Assembly: GCA_041484195.1 (NCBI GenBank)
Contig: JBGPHC010000001.1
Coordinates: forward strand, 186,001 to 250,000
Source of the DNA: PSRI01 sp041484195
GTDB lineage: Bacteria > Bacteroidota > Bacteroidia > Chitinophagales > Chitinophagaceae
DNA length: 64,000 nucleotides
Direction of reading: 5' to 3'
Every line of letters begins with the position of its first letter. Position 1 is the stretch's first letter. Positions 1-8,884 of this stretch are shown here, in pieces. Position numbers and translations under genes: made by a program. The notes under the pieces are model-generated. The model was given only the letters and a program-made list of their open reading frames with translations, was not told the origin of the DNA and ran no database searches.

Positions 1-1392
1 GCGAAGGAATTGCCCAAGGGTGTGGATCTTGTATTCATCTGTTCCTTCACACAAGCTGCCATGCTGGCCTATGCGCTGAGTAATTTCTTTCGTAGCCAGG
101 GCGCGGTAACCGTATTGGGCGGACCACATGCCAGGTGTTACCCCGACGACGCAATCAAGTATTTCGACTATGTTTTGGGCTTCACTCATAAATCAACCAT
201 CGCGGGAATATTGGAGAATTGTGTGCCACAAAGACCATTGGGCATTCATCTTTCGGAAGGCCGGCAACCGCAAACCTTACCGGGTGTGGTCGAACGATGG
301 AAATTCATTGAGCCCACGCTCAAGAAAGCGCCCTTCCTCAAGATCGTTCCCATGGTGGGAAGCATGGGTTGCCCATATACCTGTTCTTTCTGTATAGATT
401 CCACTGTACCCTACCAGCCGCTGGATTTCGACATACTAAAAGAAGATCTGAAATTCCTCCGCACCAAATTCAAGAGGCCGTTAATTGTATGGCATGACCC
501 GAATTTCGGGATCAAATTCGAAGATTATATGGATGCCATCGCCTCGGTGGCGCCACCCAAGAGTTTTCAATTCATTGCCGAAAGCAGCCTTTCCATACTC
601 ACCGAAGATCATCTTAAAGTACTCAAGCAAAATGGATTCGGCGCCATGTTGCCCGGCATTGAATCATGGTATGAACTGGGAAATAAATCCAGGACTTCAC
701 GTATGGGAGCCAGCGAAAAACTACAGCGCATATCCGAACACGTTAATATGATGTTTAAGTATATCCCCTATATTCAGACCAATTTTGTTCTGGGGATGGA
801 CAGTGAAGAAGGAGAGGAACCATTTGAACTGACCAAGAAATTCATTGACCTTTCACCCGCCGCATTCCCGGGATATTCGCTGCTGAGCGCGTTCGGGGAA
901 GCAGCCCCCCTCAACCTGGAATACCAGAGAGAAAACCGCGTGATAGCATTCCCGTTCCATTTTCTCAACAATCACCTGGCGATGAATATAAAGCCGAAAC
1001 ACTATGAATGGGTGGACTTCTATGATAAGGTGATTGACCTCACTTCGTATAGCTTTTCCCGCAAGGCGCTCCACAGACGCTTTAAGGCTACACCCTATTT
1101 CACCTCAAAATGGATGAATTTCATGCGCGCAATTTCATCAGAGGGTTATGGCCGTCTTCGCTTTTACCACAAAGTGCGTAAGAACCTGGTTGAGGATAGC
1201 TCCTTCCGGGCCTATTTTGAAGGCGAGACAACCGAATTGCCGGAATTTTACAGCAATATCATTCAGCACGATCTTGGTATCTGGTGGAAATGGCTTCCTG
1301 AGGGCGCCATGCATCATGACCAGAATGCATACCTGCACAAATCCAAAAAGGCCGTTGCCGCACAACCAGCCCCTGTTCTCGTTGAAAAATAG
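1..1392 (+). CDS. B12-binding radical SAM protein, 5' truncated
   Basis: The frame is open to the window edge, so the true start lies upstream. The remaining ~463 codons begin inside a Rossmann-like cobalamin-binding domain (a VLGGPHA segment at about residue 40). A radical SAM core follows, with the [4Fe-4S] cluster motif CPYTCSFC (Cys-x3-Cys-x2-Cys) about 120 residues in. Proteins of this class bind S-adenosylmethionine and cobalamin and often carry out radical methylations or rearrangements; the substrate cannot be told from sequence. The C-terminal ~150 residues match no domain I recognise. No pathway partner is visible downstream, since the next gene is on the opposite strand. Class is secure, specific function unknown. 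Confidence 0.85.
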   Translation, partial: AKELPKGVDLVFICSFTQAAMLAYALSNFFRSQGAVTVLGGPHARCYPDDAIKYFDYVLGFTHKSTIAGILENCVPQRPLGIHLSEGRQPQTLPGVVERWKFIEPTLKKAPFLKIVPMVGSMGCPYTCSFCIDSTVPYQPLDFDILKEDLKFLRTKFKRPLIVWHDPNFGIKFEDYMDAIASVAPPKSFQFIAESSLSILTEDHLKVLKQNGFGAMLPGIESWYELGNKSRTSRMGASEKLQRISEHVNMMFKYIPYIQTNFVLGMDSEEGEEPFELTKKFIDLSPAAFPGYSLLSAFGEAAPLNLEYQRENRVIAFPFHFLNNHLAMNIKPKHYEWVDFYDKVIDLTSYSFSRKALHRRFKATPYFTSKWMNFMRAISSEGYGRLRFYHKVRKNLVEDSSFRAYFEGETTELPEFYSNIIQHDLGIWWKWLPEGAMHHDQNAYLHKSKKAVAAQPAPVLVEK

Positions 1393-1670
1393 GAGCGCTA
1401 ACTGTAAGCATTTAAGGTCGCCCATAATGCTAAGGGAGTCGGCCTAATTCGGGATCTTAGGGTTAATCCGAAAACTATGGAGCTGATTCTAATTGCAGGT
1501 CAAGAATAGCCTTCTATTTTTATGGTAATTATTAATATAAAGATGGCTGCAGGTATATCTGCAGAAAAGAAAATATACACTAGAGGATATAAAGAGAACC
1601 ACCAGGATTAAAGGAGGCTCTTATTTTTTTATCACTTTTGGGTTGCTGCTTATGGTAATTTATTTGCCCC
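1393..1670. other. intergenic region, no gene seen
   Basis: This A/T-rich spacer separates the radical SAM gene from the terminator of the opposing dsbA-like/pirin unit. I see no convincing start, conserved reading frame or terminator hairpin for the upstream plus-strand gene. Confidence 0.5.
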
Positions 1671-1706
1671 GAAAAAACAAAAACCTGCCACGCCGGTGAC
1701 AGGTTC
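1671..1706 (-). terminator. Rho-independent terminator of the pirin/DsbA-like unit
   Basis: Read on the minus strand, AACCTG pairs with CAGGTT across a GC-rich interior and is followed directly by a T-rich tract (TTTTTGTTTTTTC). It lies about 25 bp past the stop codon of the DsbA-like gene, the expected place for the end of that transcript. Confidence 0.75.
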
Positions 1707-1730
1707 CAATTAAAGTTCTTCTTTCACGGA

Positions 1731-2288
1731 TCAGGCCGCCTGCTTGATCTTTTTCCTGCTTCTCAGGGCAGTGCCAATGGCTGCCGACAGATTATGAAAT
1801 GTGGGCTTCCCTTCAAAGCGGACTCCATTAATAAAGAATGCGGGCAGGTCTTTTACACCGGCCTGAACACCCTCTGACTGATCCTCTCTCACATACCAGC
1901 CATATTTGGAATTCATCAGGTCATCCAAAAAATGTTTACTGGTTACTCCCACTTCTCTTGCATAACCTTTGAGACTTGTTGTGCCGAGGTTACGGAGTCT
2001 TTTGAACAGGAGGTTGTGCATTTCCCAGAACTTTCCTTCCTGGGCAGCTCCGATGGCTGCTTCAGCGGCCTTGAAAGAACGCTGATGGATTTTCGTTTGC
2101 GGAAAATGCCTGAAAGTATAGCCAATTTTGCCTGCGAATTCTTCCAGCAATTGCTGCACCACTTCATTGGCCTTTGCAGTTTCAGGGCTTTCATAATCAC
2201 CATATTCTACCAATAGCACTTTGGCATTGGCTTCACCTATGATGATTTCTTTAGGTGCAATGATCTTCTCTTCCACTTTCTGCTTCAT
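1731..2288 (-). CDS. DsbA-family thioredoxin-fold protein lacking the CxxC active site
   Basis: A 185-residue protein with the DsbA/Thioredoxin_4 layout: a VLLVEYGDYE strand at about residues 24-33, a helical insertion, and a cis-Pro loop near DLPAFFINGVRF. In this family the strand is normally followed by CPxC. Here residues 34-37 read SPET, so both catalytic cysteines are missing and thiol-disulfide exchange by the usual mechanism is not possible. No signal peptide is seen, so it is probably cytoplasmic. I chose the ATG at 2288 because a strong AAAGGAG site lies just upstream; a longer frame reaches 2339. It is 64 bp downstream of the pirin gene and probably co-transcribed. It could be a redox-dead binding protein or a distant 2-hydroxychromene isomerase-like homologue. 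Confidence 0.75.
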   Translation of the reverse strand: MKQKVEEKIIAPKEIIIGEANAKVLLVEYGDYESPETAKANEVVQQLLEEFAGKIGYTFRHFPQTKIHQRSFKAAEAAIGAAQEGKFWEMHNLLFKRLRNLGTTSLKGYAREVGVTSKHFLDDLMNSKYGWYVREDQSEGVQAGVKDLPAFFINGVRFEGKPTFHNLSAAIGTALRSRKKIKQAA

Positions 2289-2352
2289 ATCATCTCCTTT
2301 TATTTGATCGTTATAAATTGACCCGTGGTGAAATACCACCGGCCTCTATATT

Positions 2353-3213
2353 TTATTCTATTAATACTCCCATTTTACCTGCCTGGTAATCGTTGATGGC
2401 CTCCCTGATTTCAGTTGATGTATTCATCACGAAGGGGCCATGTGCGGCAATGGGTTCATGGTAAGGCATCCCGCTTCCCAGGATCAGGCGACTGTCGGTG
2501 ATAGCTTCTATCCGGATTCCGGAACCATCATTATCCAATTCCACCAGAGTCCGATCACCCGATTTGATTCCGTTAACCAGTATCTCTCCGTCCAGGATAT
2601 ATAAGAGGATATTTCTAGCGGAGACTATCTCCGTTTCAAATATTCCTCCGGATTTCATAAAAATTGTTGATAGATCAATACCGGTAATGGAGTTAACAGG
2701 ACCTTTTGAGCCATCGAAGATACCGGAAATTAAATTAACGGCCAGTTTCCCATTGGCAAGACTCAAGCCAGGCATCTCTTCCTTCTGAAAGCCCTGGTAA
2801 TTAGGCTCCACCATCTTTAATCTGGCGGGCAGGTTCACCCAGAGCTGAATGATCTCCAGGGCGCCACCCTGCTCTCTCATCCGGGCATCAATATCTTCCG
2901 AATGAATAATACCTTTTCCCGCCGTCATCCACTGCACGCCACCTTCCCGGATTCCACTGCTAAAGCCCTGACTATCACGGTGTACTATATTGCCCTCAAA
3001 AATAAGGGTCACCGTTTCGAATCCCCGGTGCGGATGCGGTCCGAATGGTAATCCCGCATTATGGGGCCCCAATTTATTTGGGCCATGGTGATGCAGAAGT
3101 ATGAAGGGATCAATCTGTTCTATGTCTCCGGCCGGCAACGGCTGATACATGGTTAAGTTTCCAATTCTATGTTTTTCAGAACCTAAGACCCTTTTTACGG
3201 TTCTATATTTCAT
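2353..3213 (-). CDS. Pirin family protein
   Basis: A 286-residue bicupin of the pirin family. The N-terminal cupin carries the metal-binding signature, with PFGPHPHRGFETVTL followed by a histidine in IVHRDSQG and the IIHSED segment. The C-terminal half has the pirin C-terminal cupin ending in AAHGPFVMN. Family members include quercetin 2,3-dioxygenases and iron-dependent redox sensors; the role here is not resolved. The start at MKYRTV (3213) is preferred over the upstream in-frame ATG at 3264 because AAGGAA lies just upstream and homologues begin there. It is followed by the DsbA-like gene on the same strand and a shared terminator. Confidence 0.85.
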   Translation of the reverse strand: MKYRTVKRVLGSEKHRIGNLTMYQPLPAGDIEQIDPFILLHHHGPNKLGPHNAGLPFGPHPHRGFETVTLIFEGNIVHRDSQGFSSGIREGGVQWMTAGKGIIHSEDIDARMREQGGALEIIQLWVNLPARLKMVEPNYQGFQKEEMPGLSLANGKLAVNLISGIFDGSKGPVNSITGIDLSTIFMKSGGIFETEIVSARNILLYILDGEILVNGIKSGDRTLVELDNDGSGIRIEAITDSRLILGSGMPYHEPIAAHGPFVMNTSTEIREAINDYQAGKMGVLIE

Positions 3214-3510
3214 ACCAGAATTTCCTTTCTTCTCAAATAATCCACCCAGCCTTATTCTAAACAATTATGGCGATGGATAGTTTAATTATGAGTTGTTTAC
3301 AAATGATTTGATATCCTTATTTCGCAAAGGCAGTGCCACGAGTCTAAATTCCCATTGCCCCTTCTTATCTCGCTGGTTTTCTTGATTCTAATATATTCGA
3401 ATTAGATAAATATTTATTGGGAATCTGCCAGATTGTCTTGTTTCTCGAAATCGGGATCTGATATTTCCAGCTGGCTGAACTTAAGCGGACCAATAAAATT
3501 CTCATTCTCA

Positions 3511-4500
3511 TTATTTCCCGGCAAGACTGGTAATGATATCCATCAGGCGGTTGGTATAGCCGAATTCATTGTCGAACCATGCCTGGAGCTTAAGATGATT
3601 TCCCACCAGGCTGGACAGGCTGGCGTCGAGGATTGCGGAATGCGGATTCCCGATGATATCATTTGATACAATCAGGTCTTCATTGTATTGAAGGATGCCA
3701 TGGAGCGGACCTTCGGCCATATTCCGGAACCATGAATGGATCTCCTGGAGGGATAAACTTTTTGACAGGACTATGGAAAAATCGGCCAGAGCCCCGCAGT
3801 CGATAGGCACACGTGTGGAAGTAGCTGCCACTCTATCCTTCAATTCCGGGAAAAGTCTTTCTATGGTATGTGCCAGGTCAATCTCCACAGGAATAATGGA
3901 AGTTGCGGCGGCTCTGCCCCGGCGAAAATTGCGGTGCGGCCCATCCACCAGGGATTGCCTTGAAGTATAAGAATGCAGCACATTAAGCTGAACAGAGTCT
4001 ATTTTTGTAAGTCCCATCAGCGAGCTCAGGATCACAGAGCTGCAATTGGTCATGCAGCCTCCCGGAGAGATTATATTTTCTGTTTCAGGAAAGGACTGAT
4101 GATTTACTCCCCAGATCAACAGTGGCAAATCCGATGATCCCGTGGTGGACAAAAGCACTTTTTTTGCTCCGGCCTCCAGGTGTTGCTCAGCCAGTTTTCT
4201 GCTGGTAAATCCTCCTGTACATTCCACAACCAGGTCCACTTCCAATTGTTTCCAGGGAAGTGTTGCGGGATTCGCGCTATTCAAAACAGTTATGGATCTT
4301 TTTCCGGTTATGATCTTATCCTGTTGTAAATCCAGGCTACCCTGGTATGGGCCCGATATGGAATCATATTTCAGGAGGTATAGAATATTTCCTGCTTCCA
4401 TGATATCATTCACAGCTACCAATTCATGCCGCTCGCTATCCAGCAATAATTTGAATAATAGTCTTCCAATCCTGCCCATTCCATTTATCGCTATTCGCAT
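3511..4500 (-). CDS. Divergent glyceraldehyde-3-phosphate dehydrogenase
   Basis: A 329-residue NAD(P)-dependent type I GAPDH that would oxidise glyceraldehyde 3-phosphate to 1,3-bisphosphoglycerate. The Rossmann start INGMGRIGR, catalytic Cys149 (in GGCMTNC, usually ASCTTNC) and His176 (in LHSYTSRQ) are present. So is the C-terminal signature WFDNEFGYTNR. The usual YTNDQ reads YTSRQ and the active-site loop is altered, so this looks like a divergent paralogue rather than the main glycolytic enzyme; erythrose-4-phosphate dehydrogenase is an alternative. The start MRIAING is 13 codons inside the longest frame. It is monocistronic as far as can be seen and divergent from the LOG gene. Confidence 0.85.
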   Translation of the reverse strand: MRIAINGMGRIGRLLFKLLLDSERHELVAVNDIMEAGNILYLLKYDSISGPYQGSLDLQQDKIITGKRSITVLNSANPATLPWKQLEVDLVVECTGGFTSRKLAEQHLEAGAKKVLLSTTGSSDLPLLIWGVNHQSFPETENIISPGGCMTNCSSVILSSLMGLTKIDSVQLNVLHSYTSRQSLVDGPHRNFRRGRAAATSIIPVEIDLAHTIERLFPELKDRVAATSTRVPIDCGALADFSIVLSKSLSLQEIHSWFRNMAEGPLHGILQYNEDLIVSNDIIGNPHSAILDASLSSLVGNHLKLQAWFDNEFGYTNRLMDIITSLAGK

Positions 4501-4737
4501 AAACCAAAAATTTTCTTTTAGGGGTGCAAGTTCGTTCAATTGTGGAATTCATCCGTCATAGGGAGATCAAATCTTTCTTTTTTTGCCGCGCCATGAAGTA
4601 GAAAAGGGTTCGGTTCAAAATGAGGGTGAAGCCTGGATGCCGCAGAGCCTACATTGGTTTTTTTCCATTGTGAAATCGGGTTATTACCATCTGAAATAAG
4701 TGAAAATCCGCTAGGTTTGGGCAGAATTAGTCTTACT

Positions 4738-5469
4738 ATGAACGAAGGAAACAAATCTGAGATCCGATTTCTTGAAGGGCCACAATCCCGGTGGAAGGAG
4801 TTCACCATGATTGTGCATGTCATGATAGAATTTATCAAGGGCTTTCGAGCCTTGCATTTTGTGGGGCCCTGCATAACGGTTTTCGGATCGGCCAGGTTCA
4901 ACGAAGATCATGAATTCTATAGCTTGACCCGAAAGCTATCCGGTGAAATCGCCAAGTTGGGATTCACGATCATGACCGGCGGAGGGCCCGGCATCATGGA
5001 AGCGGCTAACCGGGGCGCAAAAGATGTAGGTGGAAGGTCTGTAGGATGCAATATCATTCTACCACATGAACAAAAACCAAATCCCTACCTGGACAAATGG
5101 GTGAACATCCGCTATTTCTTTGTGAGAAAGACCCTGCTCGTCAAATATTCTTATGCTTTTGTGGTGATGCCGGGTGGGTTTGGCACCCTGGATGAATTCT
5201 TCGAGGCCCTTACCCTGGTGCAGACAAAAATGATCAATGAATTTCCTGTCATCATATTCTGCAAAGAATTTTATAAGGATTTATTAGAACATATTGAAAA
5301 AATGAAAGAGGCCGGAACTATTTCAAGGGCTGACATGGACCTGATATTTGTTACTGATTCCATAGAAGATGCCATCGCTTATATCAAGGAAAAGTGCATC
5401 CGGCATTTTGACCTTCATTATGCAAAGCCAAAACCCATTGGATGGCTGTTTGAAAAAAATTCCATTTGA
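4738..5469 (+). CDS. LOG family (TIGR00730) Rossmann-fold protein
   Basis: A 243-residue member of the 'lonely guy' family, whose characterised members are cytokinin riboside 5'-monophosphate phosphoribohydrolases or purine/pyrimidine nucleotide N-glycosidases. Both hallmark motifs are visible: GGGPGIMEAANRGA near residue 83 and PGGFGTLDEFFEALTLVQT near residue 145. The start chosen is ATG 4738; the frame remains open further upstream without clear homology. It lies divergent from the GAPDH gene and converges on idi. The physiological substrate in bacteria of this type is uncertain. Confidence 0.85.
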   Translation: MNEGNKSEIRFLEGPQSRWKEFTMIVHVMIEFIKGFRALHFVGPCITVFGSARFNEDHEFYSLTRKLSGEIAKLGFTIMTGGGPGIMEAANRGAKDVGGRSVGCNIILPHEQKPNPYLDKWVNIRYFFVRKTLLVKYSYAFVVMPGGFGTLDEFFEALTLVQTKMINEFPVIIFCKEFYKDLLEHIEKMKEAGTISRADMDLIFVTDSIEDAIAYIKEKCIRHFDLHYAKPKPIGWLFEKNSI

Positions 5470-5561
5470 AAATAGCTCTGCATCCAGCCCGACCCATTGA
5501 ATCGCATGATTCATTTCCACAATGTTTGAAGGTTGCCGTAAGACCAGTGAGTGAGCTCATG

Positions 5562-6095
5562 TTAAAAGGCGGGCTGGGTCATCGTTTGAAGCCATTCTTC
5601 CAAGCGGGGAAAGGCGATCTTAAACCATTCCGTGTATTTATGGGGGTGGGTGACCATTCCTTCCCTGATATCAGCCGGTGATTTGAAGCAATAGTCAATG
5701 ATCTCATTCTTATCCGGAACAATTTCTCCATCGTATTTGCCAATGAAAACGTGGTCATATTCAAATTCGGTGAGGCCATTGGCGAAATTCGTCTTATAAA
5801 TAAATTCAAAAGCCTTTTGTAATGGAATTGAAAATCCCAATTCTTCCATCAACCTTCTCTGCGCGCCTTGCAACGGTTCTTCTTCGGGCCTGGGATGACT
5901 GCAACAGGCATTGGTCCAAAGCCCGCCGCTGTGATATTTGTTCAGCGCCCGCTGTTGCAAAAGCATCTCACCCTTACTGTTGAATATGAAAACACTGAAG
6001 GCCCTGTGCAGGAGGGCTTCCTTATGTGCATCCAGTTTATCACTGGTACCTACCGGTTCATCAGATTCATTTACCAAAACAACTTCTTCAGCCAT
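5562..6095 (-). CDS. idi: Isopentenyl-diphosphate delta-isomerase, type I
   Basis: A 177-residue Nudix-fold enzyme interconverting isopentenyl and dimethylallyl diphosphate. Family signatures are present: LLQQRALNKYHSGGLWTNACCSHP, which carries the catalytic Cys, then RRLMEELG, and the acidic metal-binding EFEYDHVFIG. Length is normal for the family. It is the last gene of a same-strand group carH-like / ECF sigma / idi, with gaps of about 130-140 bp. Known Bacteroidota carotenoid loci often combine such regulators with isoprenoid genes. The crtI and crtB genes expected in such a locus are not in this window. Confidence 0.93.
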   Translation of the reverse strand: MAEEVVLVNESDEPVGTSDKLDAHKEALLHRAFSVFIFNSKGEMLLQQRALNKYHSGGLWTNACCSHPRPEEEPLQGAQRRLMEELGFSIPLQKAFEFIYKTNFANGLTEFEYDHVFIGKYDGEIVPDKNEIIDYCFKSPADIREGMVTHPHKYTEWFKIAFPRLEEWLQTMTQPAF

Positions 6096-6228
6096 GGCGC
6101 CAAATTAAGAAATTCTAAATACCCATACTCTACACAGATCAGGCTACACGAAGATAAGTAAGATAGAAGGATTTCAGAGGAGGTGCTGAAGGTGGTTGTC
6201 CAGGTTCAATCTATGGATCTCTGCATTT

Positions 6229-6729
6229 TCAGAATCGCTGGACCTGCGCCTTCAGCAACCTGCGCGCAAAATGTATCCGGCTCTTGACCGTGCCCAGCGG
6301 CTCTTGCAGCATCTCCGCAATTTCATGATACCTGAATCCTTCAAAGTATAGCAGAAAAGGTGTCTTGAAGATTGAAGGCAGATTATACACTACTTTGTAA
6401 ACGTCTTTCATTCTGAGACCAGCTTCGGCCGCGTTGGCGATCGCATGCTGGTTGCTATTGAGGAGAAAATCATTACTGCTGCTGTCGAATACCGTACTCT
6501 GCCTGGCCTTCCTGCGATAATTGTTAATGAATATATTGCGCATGATGGTGTAGAGCCAAGCCTTGATATTGGTACCCACATTATATTTTGCCTCATTGGC
6601 CAATGCCCTGTACATGGTTTCCTGCAAGAGGTCCTTGGCGCTTTCCTGATCCTTTGTTAGAGTAATCGCAAAAGGCTTCAGAAAGGCCGCATTGTCCAGC
6701 AATATCCGGTTAAATTCAACTGTTGACAT
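6229..6729 (-). CDS. ECF-type RNA polymerase sigma factor
   Basis: A 166-residue sigma-70 family protein with region 2 (KDLLQETMYRALAN and the AWLYTIMRNIFINNYRR helix, about residues 30-75) and region 4 (FEGFRYHEIAEMLQEPLGTVKSRIHFARRLL near the C-terminus). No anti-sigma gene adjoins it. Instead it lies between the B12-binding MerR regulator upstream and idi downstream on the same strand. That arrangement resembles light-regulated carotenogenesis loci in which a CarH/LitR-type repressor controls an ECF sigma. The target promoters are not determined. Confidence 0.88.
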   Translation of the reverse strand: MSTVEFNRILLDNAAFLKPFAITLTKDQESAKDLLQETMYRALANEAKYNVGTNIKAWLYTIMRNIFINNYRRKARQSTVFDSSSNDFLLNSNQHAIANAAEAGLRMKDVYKVVYNLPSIFKTPFLLYFEGFRYHEIAEMLQEPLGTVKSRIHFARRLLKAQVQRF

Positions 6730-6869
6730 GATGTTTAACTTTGATTATTGTCTAATAACTCTATATTCCAATTTAAACAAGATACCGAATTGTTATATGT
6801 CTTGTGGAGTGTTTTTTGTGAATTATCCTGATCTCCTTGACAAAAGGAGGAATGCCCGAGTCCCTTATT

Positions 6870-7751
6870 TCATTGAAGCGCTGAAATAAATTCAATCAGC
6901 TCCTGAACCGATCTCTTGAAAAATACCCTGGGTGGGACCTTCCTATCGTAACTGCGGGTAACCGGCCCCGATATAACGATACCGGCTTGATCAACTTTTT
7001 TAACGAGCTGTTGCAAAAATTTCTCCATATTGAAACTATGTGAAACGGCCGTAAGGTGCGAATAGACATAATCGGGTTTCTTCATCTTCACCATATATTC
7101 AATATCATCGAGCGGCACGCTGGCGCCCAGGTAGAATACTGAAACACCCCGGCATTTGAGCAGGTAATGGGTGAACAGGAGCCCCAGTTCATGAAACTCA
7201 GATTCGGGAAGGAACAACAGCACCGATTTATTGACCTTGACATGCGACACGCTGGTTTCAATTCCCACGATCATCTTCTGCCTGATTATATTGGTCACGA
7301 TATGTTCCTGCGCCGCATTCACATGGCTTGTCAGCCAGAGAATACCAATCCGCACGAGAAAAGGAAATATGATATGGGTGATGGTTTTTTCAATCCCGCG
7401 GACTAATATATAATTATCCAGGATCTGTTCGAATTCTTCCAGGCGCAGGTCCACCATGGCATGAATCAGGTCATTCACAATCCGCTCCTGCTGGGCTTCC
7501 ACATTAGTCAGCGCCAGAATTTTTTCCCGGATTTCCGTATCCGTCATCCTGGCGATATGCGAAATCTTGTAGCCGAATTTATTGAGCAGGGAAATGTTGA
7601 GGATTATTTTCAATTCCTGATTGCTGTAATACCGGATATTGGTTGAGGTGCGCTGGGGTTTCAGAAATGAATACCGTTGTTCCCAGATTCTGATGGTATG
7701 GGCCTTGATCCCCGAAAGATTTTCCAGGTCCTTTATGGTAAAAGCTTTCAT
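6870..7751 (-). CDS. CarH/LitR-like MerR regulator with adenosylcobalamin photosensor domain
   Basis: A 293-residue regulator. Residues 1-70 form a MerR helix-turn-helix (TIKDLENLSGIKAHTIRIWE). Residues ~85-165 form the four-helix bundle and residues ~175-290 the cobalamin-binding Rossmann domain. The Wx9EH signature of light-sensing CarH proteins is intact (Trp139, Glu149-His150), as is the lower-ligand motif ExHxxG (Glu185, His187, Gly190). In characterised CarH proteins, adenosylcobalamin drives tetramerisation and DNA binding in the dark, and light releases the repressor. By analogy it would repress its own promoter and the downstream ECF sigma factor and idi. Two copies of TACAAATG lie just upstream of its start. 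Confidence 0.88.
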   Translation of the reverse strand: MKAFTIKDLENLSGIKAHTIRIWEQRYSFLKPQRTSTNIRYYSNQELKIILNISLLNKFGYKISHIARMTDTEIREKILALTNVEAQQERIVNDLIHAMVDLRLEEFEQILDNYILVRGIEKTITHIIFPFLVRIGILWLTSHVNAAQEHIVTNIIRQKMIVGIETSVSHVKVNKSVLLFLPESEFHELGLLFTHYLLKCRGVSVFYLGASVPLDDIEYMVKMKKPDYVYSHLTAVSHSFNMEKFLQQLVKKVDQAGIVISGPVTRSYDRKVPPRVFFKRSVQELIEFISALQ

Positions 7752-7760
7752 AAAAACCTA

Positions 7761-7824
7761 TACAAATGCCGACGAAATTTGTTTAATCAAAACAACAAAA
7801 AATTTCACAGAATTTCTACAAATG
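7761..7824. promoter_or_regulatory. Candidate operator pair upstream of the carH-like gene
   Basis: The octamer TACAAATG occurs at 7761-7768 and again at 7817-7824, same orientation, 56 bp apart, within 75 bp of the regulator's start codon. The spacing is close to five helical turns. Assigning it as an autoregulatory MerR site is inference. Confidence 0.3.
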
Positions 7825-7895
7825 GGCGGGATTAGATTGTTATTCCGGGGATTTTAACGATGACTCCTGCTAAGCCACAGGGAGACGGGGTGATA

Positions 7896-8222
7896 AGCAG
7901 GGGGCTCCTACGGAGCCAAGCGAAAATTGTCGGACGCGATGATATAAACAAGGACTCCTATGGTGCCAGGGGGATGTCGTCGGATGGCGGTGTTATAAAC
8001 AGGGGGCTAAAATGCGAAACCAGAATTACATTAATATCCAATCGAAAAATTTCATGCTCCGGAGGTGCCTCCTAAAAATACATTCTCGCCAATTGCGATT
8101 CCGGAATTGAATTGCCGTCGATTTGTGGAATTTAAACCAACGATCCGCCTCATGATTATAAAATGGAATTAGGGAAATCATCGCATGGCGGGTTATAGAC
8201 AGCGGGCTCCTTTGGAGTAATC
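7896..8222. repeat. Degenerate 51-bp repeat array plus tail, left of the RAYT gene
   Basis: Two degenerate tandem units (7896-7947, 7948-7998) and a partial third at 7999 share a 51-52 bp period with the array to the right of the transposase. Each unit carries an AGGGGGCTCC-NNN-GGAGCC-like palindrome followed by a GTCGGATGGCGG-like and TATAAACA segment. A ~95-bp tail at 8058-8150 is a diverged copy of 9046-9151. A further stray unit lies near 8183-8222. The 636 bp between the carH-like gene and the transposase hold nothing else I can support as a gene. Confidence 0.8.
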
Positions 8223-8387
8223 GGAGATGATAAAATGACGCAAAAAAATGGGGGGGTGTAGAGATATCTTAGCGAAAAATCTCTATGTCTAAGGGGAAAA
8301 ATCCCGTGCTCAAAAATAGTGGACCGATTATAAAAATTCCAATTTTGATAAGAATGACCTCAGAAGAGGCCAGCAAAAAAAATAGAA

Positions 8388-8849
8388 ATGGCCAATACCT
8401 ATTCCCAGATTTATTTGCAATTTGTTTTTGCCGTAAGAGCCCGGCAAAATCTCATACCAAAGGAGCATAAAGAAGAATTGCATAAATACATGACAGGCCT
8501 GGTTCAAAATCGCCAGGCAAAAATGCTTGCCGTTCATTGTATGCCTGATCATTGCCACCTGCTCGTGGGGTTTAAACCAACGATTCTGATTTCGGATTTT
8601 ATTAAAGAGATTAAGGTAGAATCCAATGAATTCATAAATGGTAAGAAATGGATTAACGCCGATTTCAACTGGCAGAATGGATATGGTGTATTTTCCTATT
8701 CTCATTCACAAATTGACCGGATCGTCAAATATGTGCTGAACCAGGAGGAACATCACAGGAAAAAATCATTCCGACAGGAATATCATGATTTATTGAAAGA
8801 ATTTGAAATAGCATTCGAAGAGAGATACCTGTTTAATTTTATTGATTGA
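8388..8849 (+). CDS. IS200-like (RAYT-type) Y1 transposase
   Basis: A 153-residue HUH/Y1 transposase. The HUH motif is His55-Cys56-His57 in MPDHCHLLV, and the likely nucleophile is Tyr115 in KYVLNQEEHH. Length and motifs fit the IS200/REP-associated tyrosine transposase group, which nicks and rejoins single-stranded DNA at hairpins. The gene looks intact. It is flanked on both sides by 51-bp repeats with a short palindrome, the arrangement expected for a RAYT with its cognate REP-like sequences. No separate IS ends or target duplication are seen. Confidence 0.88.
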   Translation: MANTYSQIYLQFVFAVRARQNLIPKEHKEELHKYMTGLVQNRQAKMLAVHCMPDHCHLLVGFKPTILISDFIKEIKVESNEFINGKKWINADFNWQNGYGVFSYSHSQIDRIVKYVLNQEEHHRKKSFRQEYHDLLKEFEIAFEERYLFNFID

Positions 8850-8884
8850 TTTTGCTTGATTATCCCTATGATGAATGATTTTTT

